Source: Chalciporus piperatus
Lineage: Eukaryota; Basidiomycota; Agaricomycetes; Boletales; Boletaceae
Length of the DNA stretch: 30,159 nt
Assembly: GCA_038093975.1 (NCBI GenBank)
Contig: JBBPTG010000276.1
Span: 1 to 30,159, forward strand
Direction: 5' to 3'
Shown in pieces: positions 29,627-30,159 of the stretch. A model generated the notes under the pieces. It searched no databases. It was not told where the DNA came from and was given only the letters and a program-made list of their open reading frames with translations. The position numbers and the translations under genes are program-made. Every line of letters begins with the position of its first letter. Position 1 is the first letter of the stretch.

Positions 29627-30159
29627 TTACGCACCCCAGGTGAGGAACGGTACCTTGTTGCTCCCTCCTTTCTCGTCCTGTGACTTCAAACTTGGTACAG
29701 GTGCTCGGGTGTTTCCCACCGCCGTCTGCGACCTTGAAAGCTTCTCGTGCAGATCAGAAATCTGCGAGACAGCATATGCACGGTTCTAAAACGTTCACAC
29801 CAAGATTTCAAGCTACACATATCCCGTGGACCATGCCTGAGCGCTTACCGAAATCAAGTTACTCCCGCTCAAGGTGTTGACCCAATATTGGTTCCACAAA
29901 AGACAGAGCAATTCTTCGTCCGGGCTCGATTTAAATATCTGGATATCTAGCTGGTAGTATATCCCCCGACACCAAAATCTTCGATCTTGGAGAGGGGGAT
30001 CGACTGGTATTCGGAAGCTGAAGAAGTGGGCGGTGTAGTCTTCGGGGTAAGTGCGGAATGCACCGATGTCAACCTTTCCCGCTGAGATCGTGCGATTGGG
30101 ATCGACCTGTGAGAACACGGAGATAACAAAAGGTACGTCGGAAATGGGAAATTACGATG
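29627..30159 (-). CDS. CSN5: COP9 signalosome subunit 5 (CSN5/Rri1), C-terminal part, altered and running off the right edge
   Basis: Exon 30106..29849 begins VDPNRTISAGKVDIGAFRTY and ends FKSSPDEELLCLLWNQYWVN, TLSGSNLIS; exon 29785..29627 continues NRAYAVSQISDLHEKLSRSQ. This is the region after the MPN/JAMM domain of CSN5, the zinc metalloprotease that removes Nedd8 from cullins; the catalytic HxHx(7)SxxD motif lies beyond the window. Between PEDYT and YYQLDI the used frame reads AHFFSFRIPVDPP, while the conserved CSN5 words EYQSIPLSKIEDFGV are present in another frame, so two compensating indels seem to have occurred (near 30032..30036 and 29961..29968). The frame ends at TAA 29627 after VPFLTWGA, or at the donor GTAAGT at 29630; the usual C-terminal tail was not found downstream. 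Confidence 0.88.

Noticed and set aside
1..30159. CRISPR arrays, bacterial operons, tRNA or rRNA genes, autonomous transposons
   Set aside because: No regularly spaced repeats, no tRNA-like cloverleaf or rRNA sequence, and no transposase, integrase or reverse-transcriptase motif was recognised; splice-rich fungal genes dominate.

Overview
The window looks like nuclear DNA of a filamentous basidiomycete, most likely an Agaricomycete. Genes are cut by many short GT-AG introns (about 45-65 nt), the families are eukaryotic and fungal (Mo25/Hym1, Gle1, CSN5, an Aim32-like protein, F-box proteins, NLR/STAND-type proteins), there are no operons, and gene-poor spacers of 0.5-4.5 kb separate the genes. 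No order or genus can be assigned from the sequence alone. All exon structures were built by hand from splice signals, reading-frame continuity and family resemblance.

Left third (1-8424), all on the minus strand: the N-terminal helical part of an NLR/STAND-like protein runs off the left edge; then a complete six-exon Mo25/Hym1 scaffold gene, a three-exon F-box-like gene, about 2.6 kb with no secure gene (some exon-like pieces), and an eight-exon short-chain dehydrogenase/reductase with an intact active site.

Middle (8425-19755): a nine-exon plus-strand gene of a family I cannot name (214 aa, TATA box), followed by what looks like a decayed relative of it, a strong 19-bp-arm hairpin, and long gene-poor sequence. 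A minus-strand RING-finger gene with an apparent 4-nt microexon follows, then a spacer containing a head-to-tail duplication of about 470 bp.

Right third (19756-30159): Gle1 mRNA-export factor (minus), a lactonase-fold beta-propeller gene (plus) and an Aim32/Apd1-type thioredoxin-like ferredoxin (minus). The last two converge and share a CTAG in which their stop codons overlap. A tiny cyanase-N-domain-like helix-turn-helix gene and a large F-box/LRR-like gene follow; the latter has an apparent frameshift inside the F-box. At the right edge, an NLR-like gene on the plus strand stops being recognisable exactly where its ATP-binding P-loop should begin, about 70 bp from the end of a minus-strand CSN5 (COP9 signalosome) gene. 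That CSN5 copy carries two mutually compensating frameshifts in a conserved segment and seems to lack its usual C-terminus.

The housekeeping genes are not functionally linked to each other in any way I can see. The most unusual material is the NLR/CSN5 junction, the CSN5 frameshift pair, the unnamed gene family with its decayed copy, the microexon in the RING gene and the tandem duplication.
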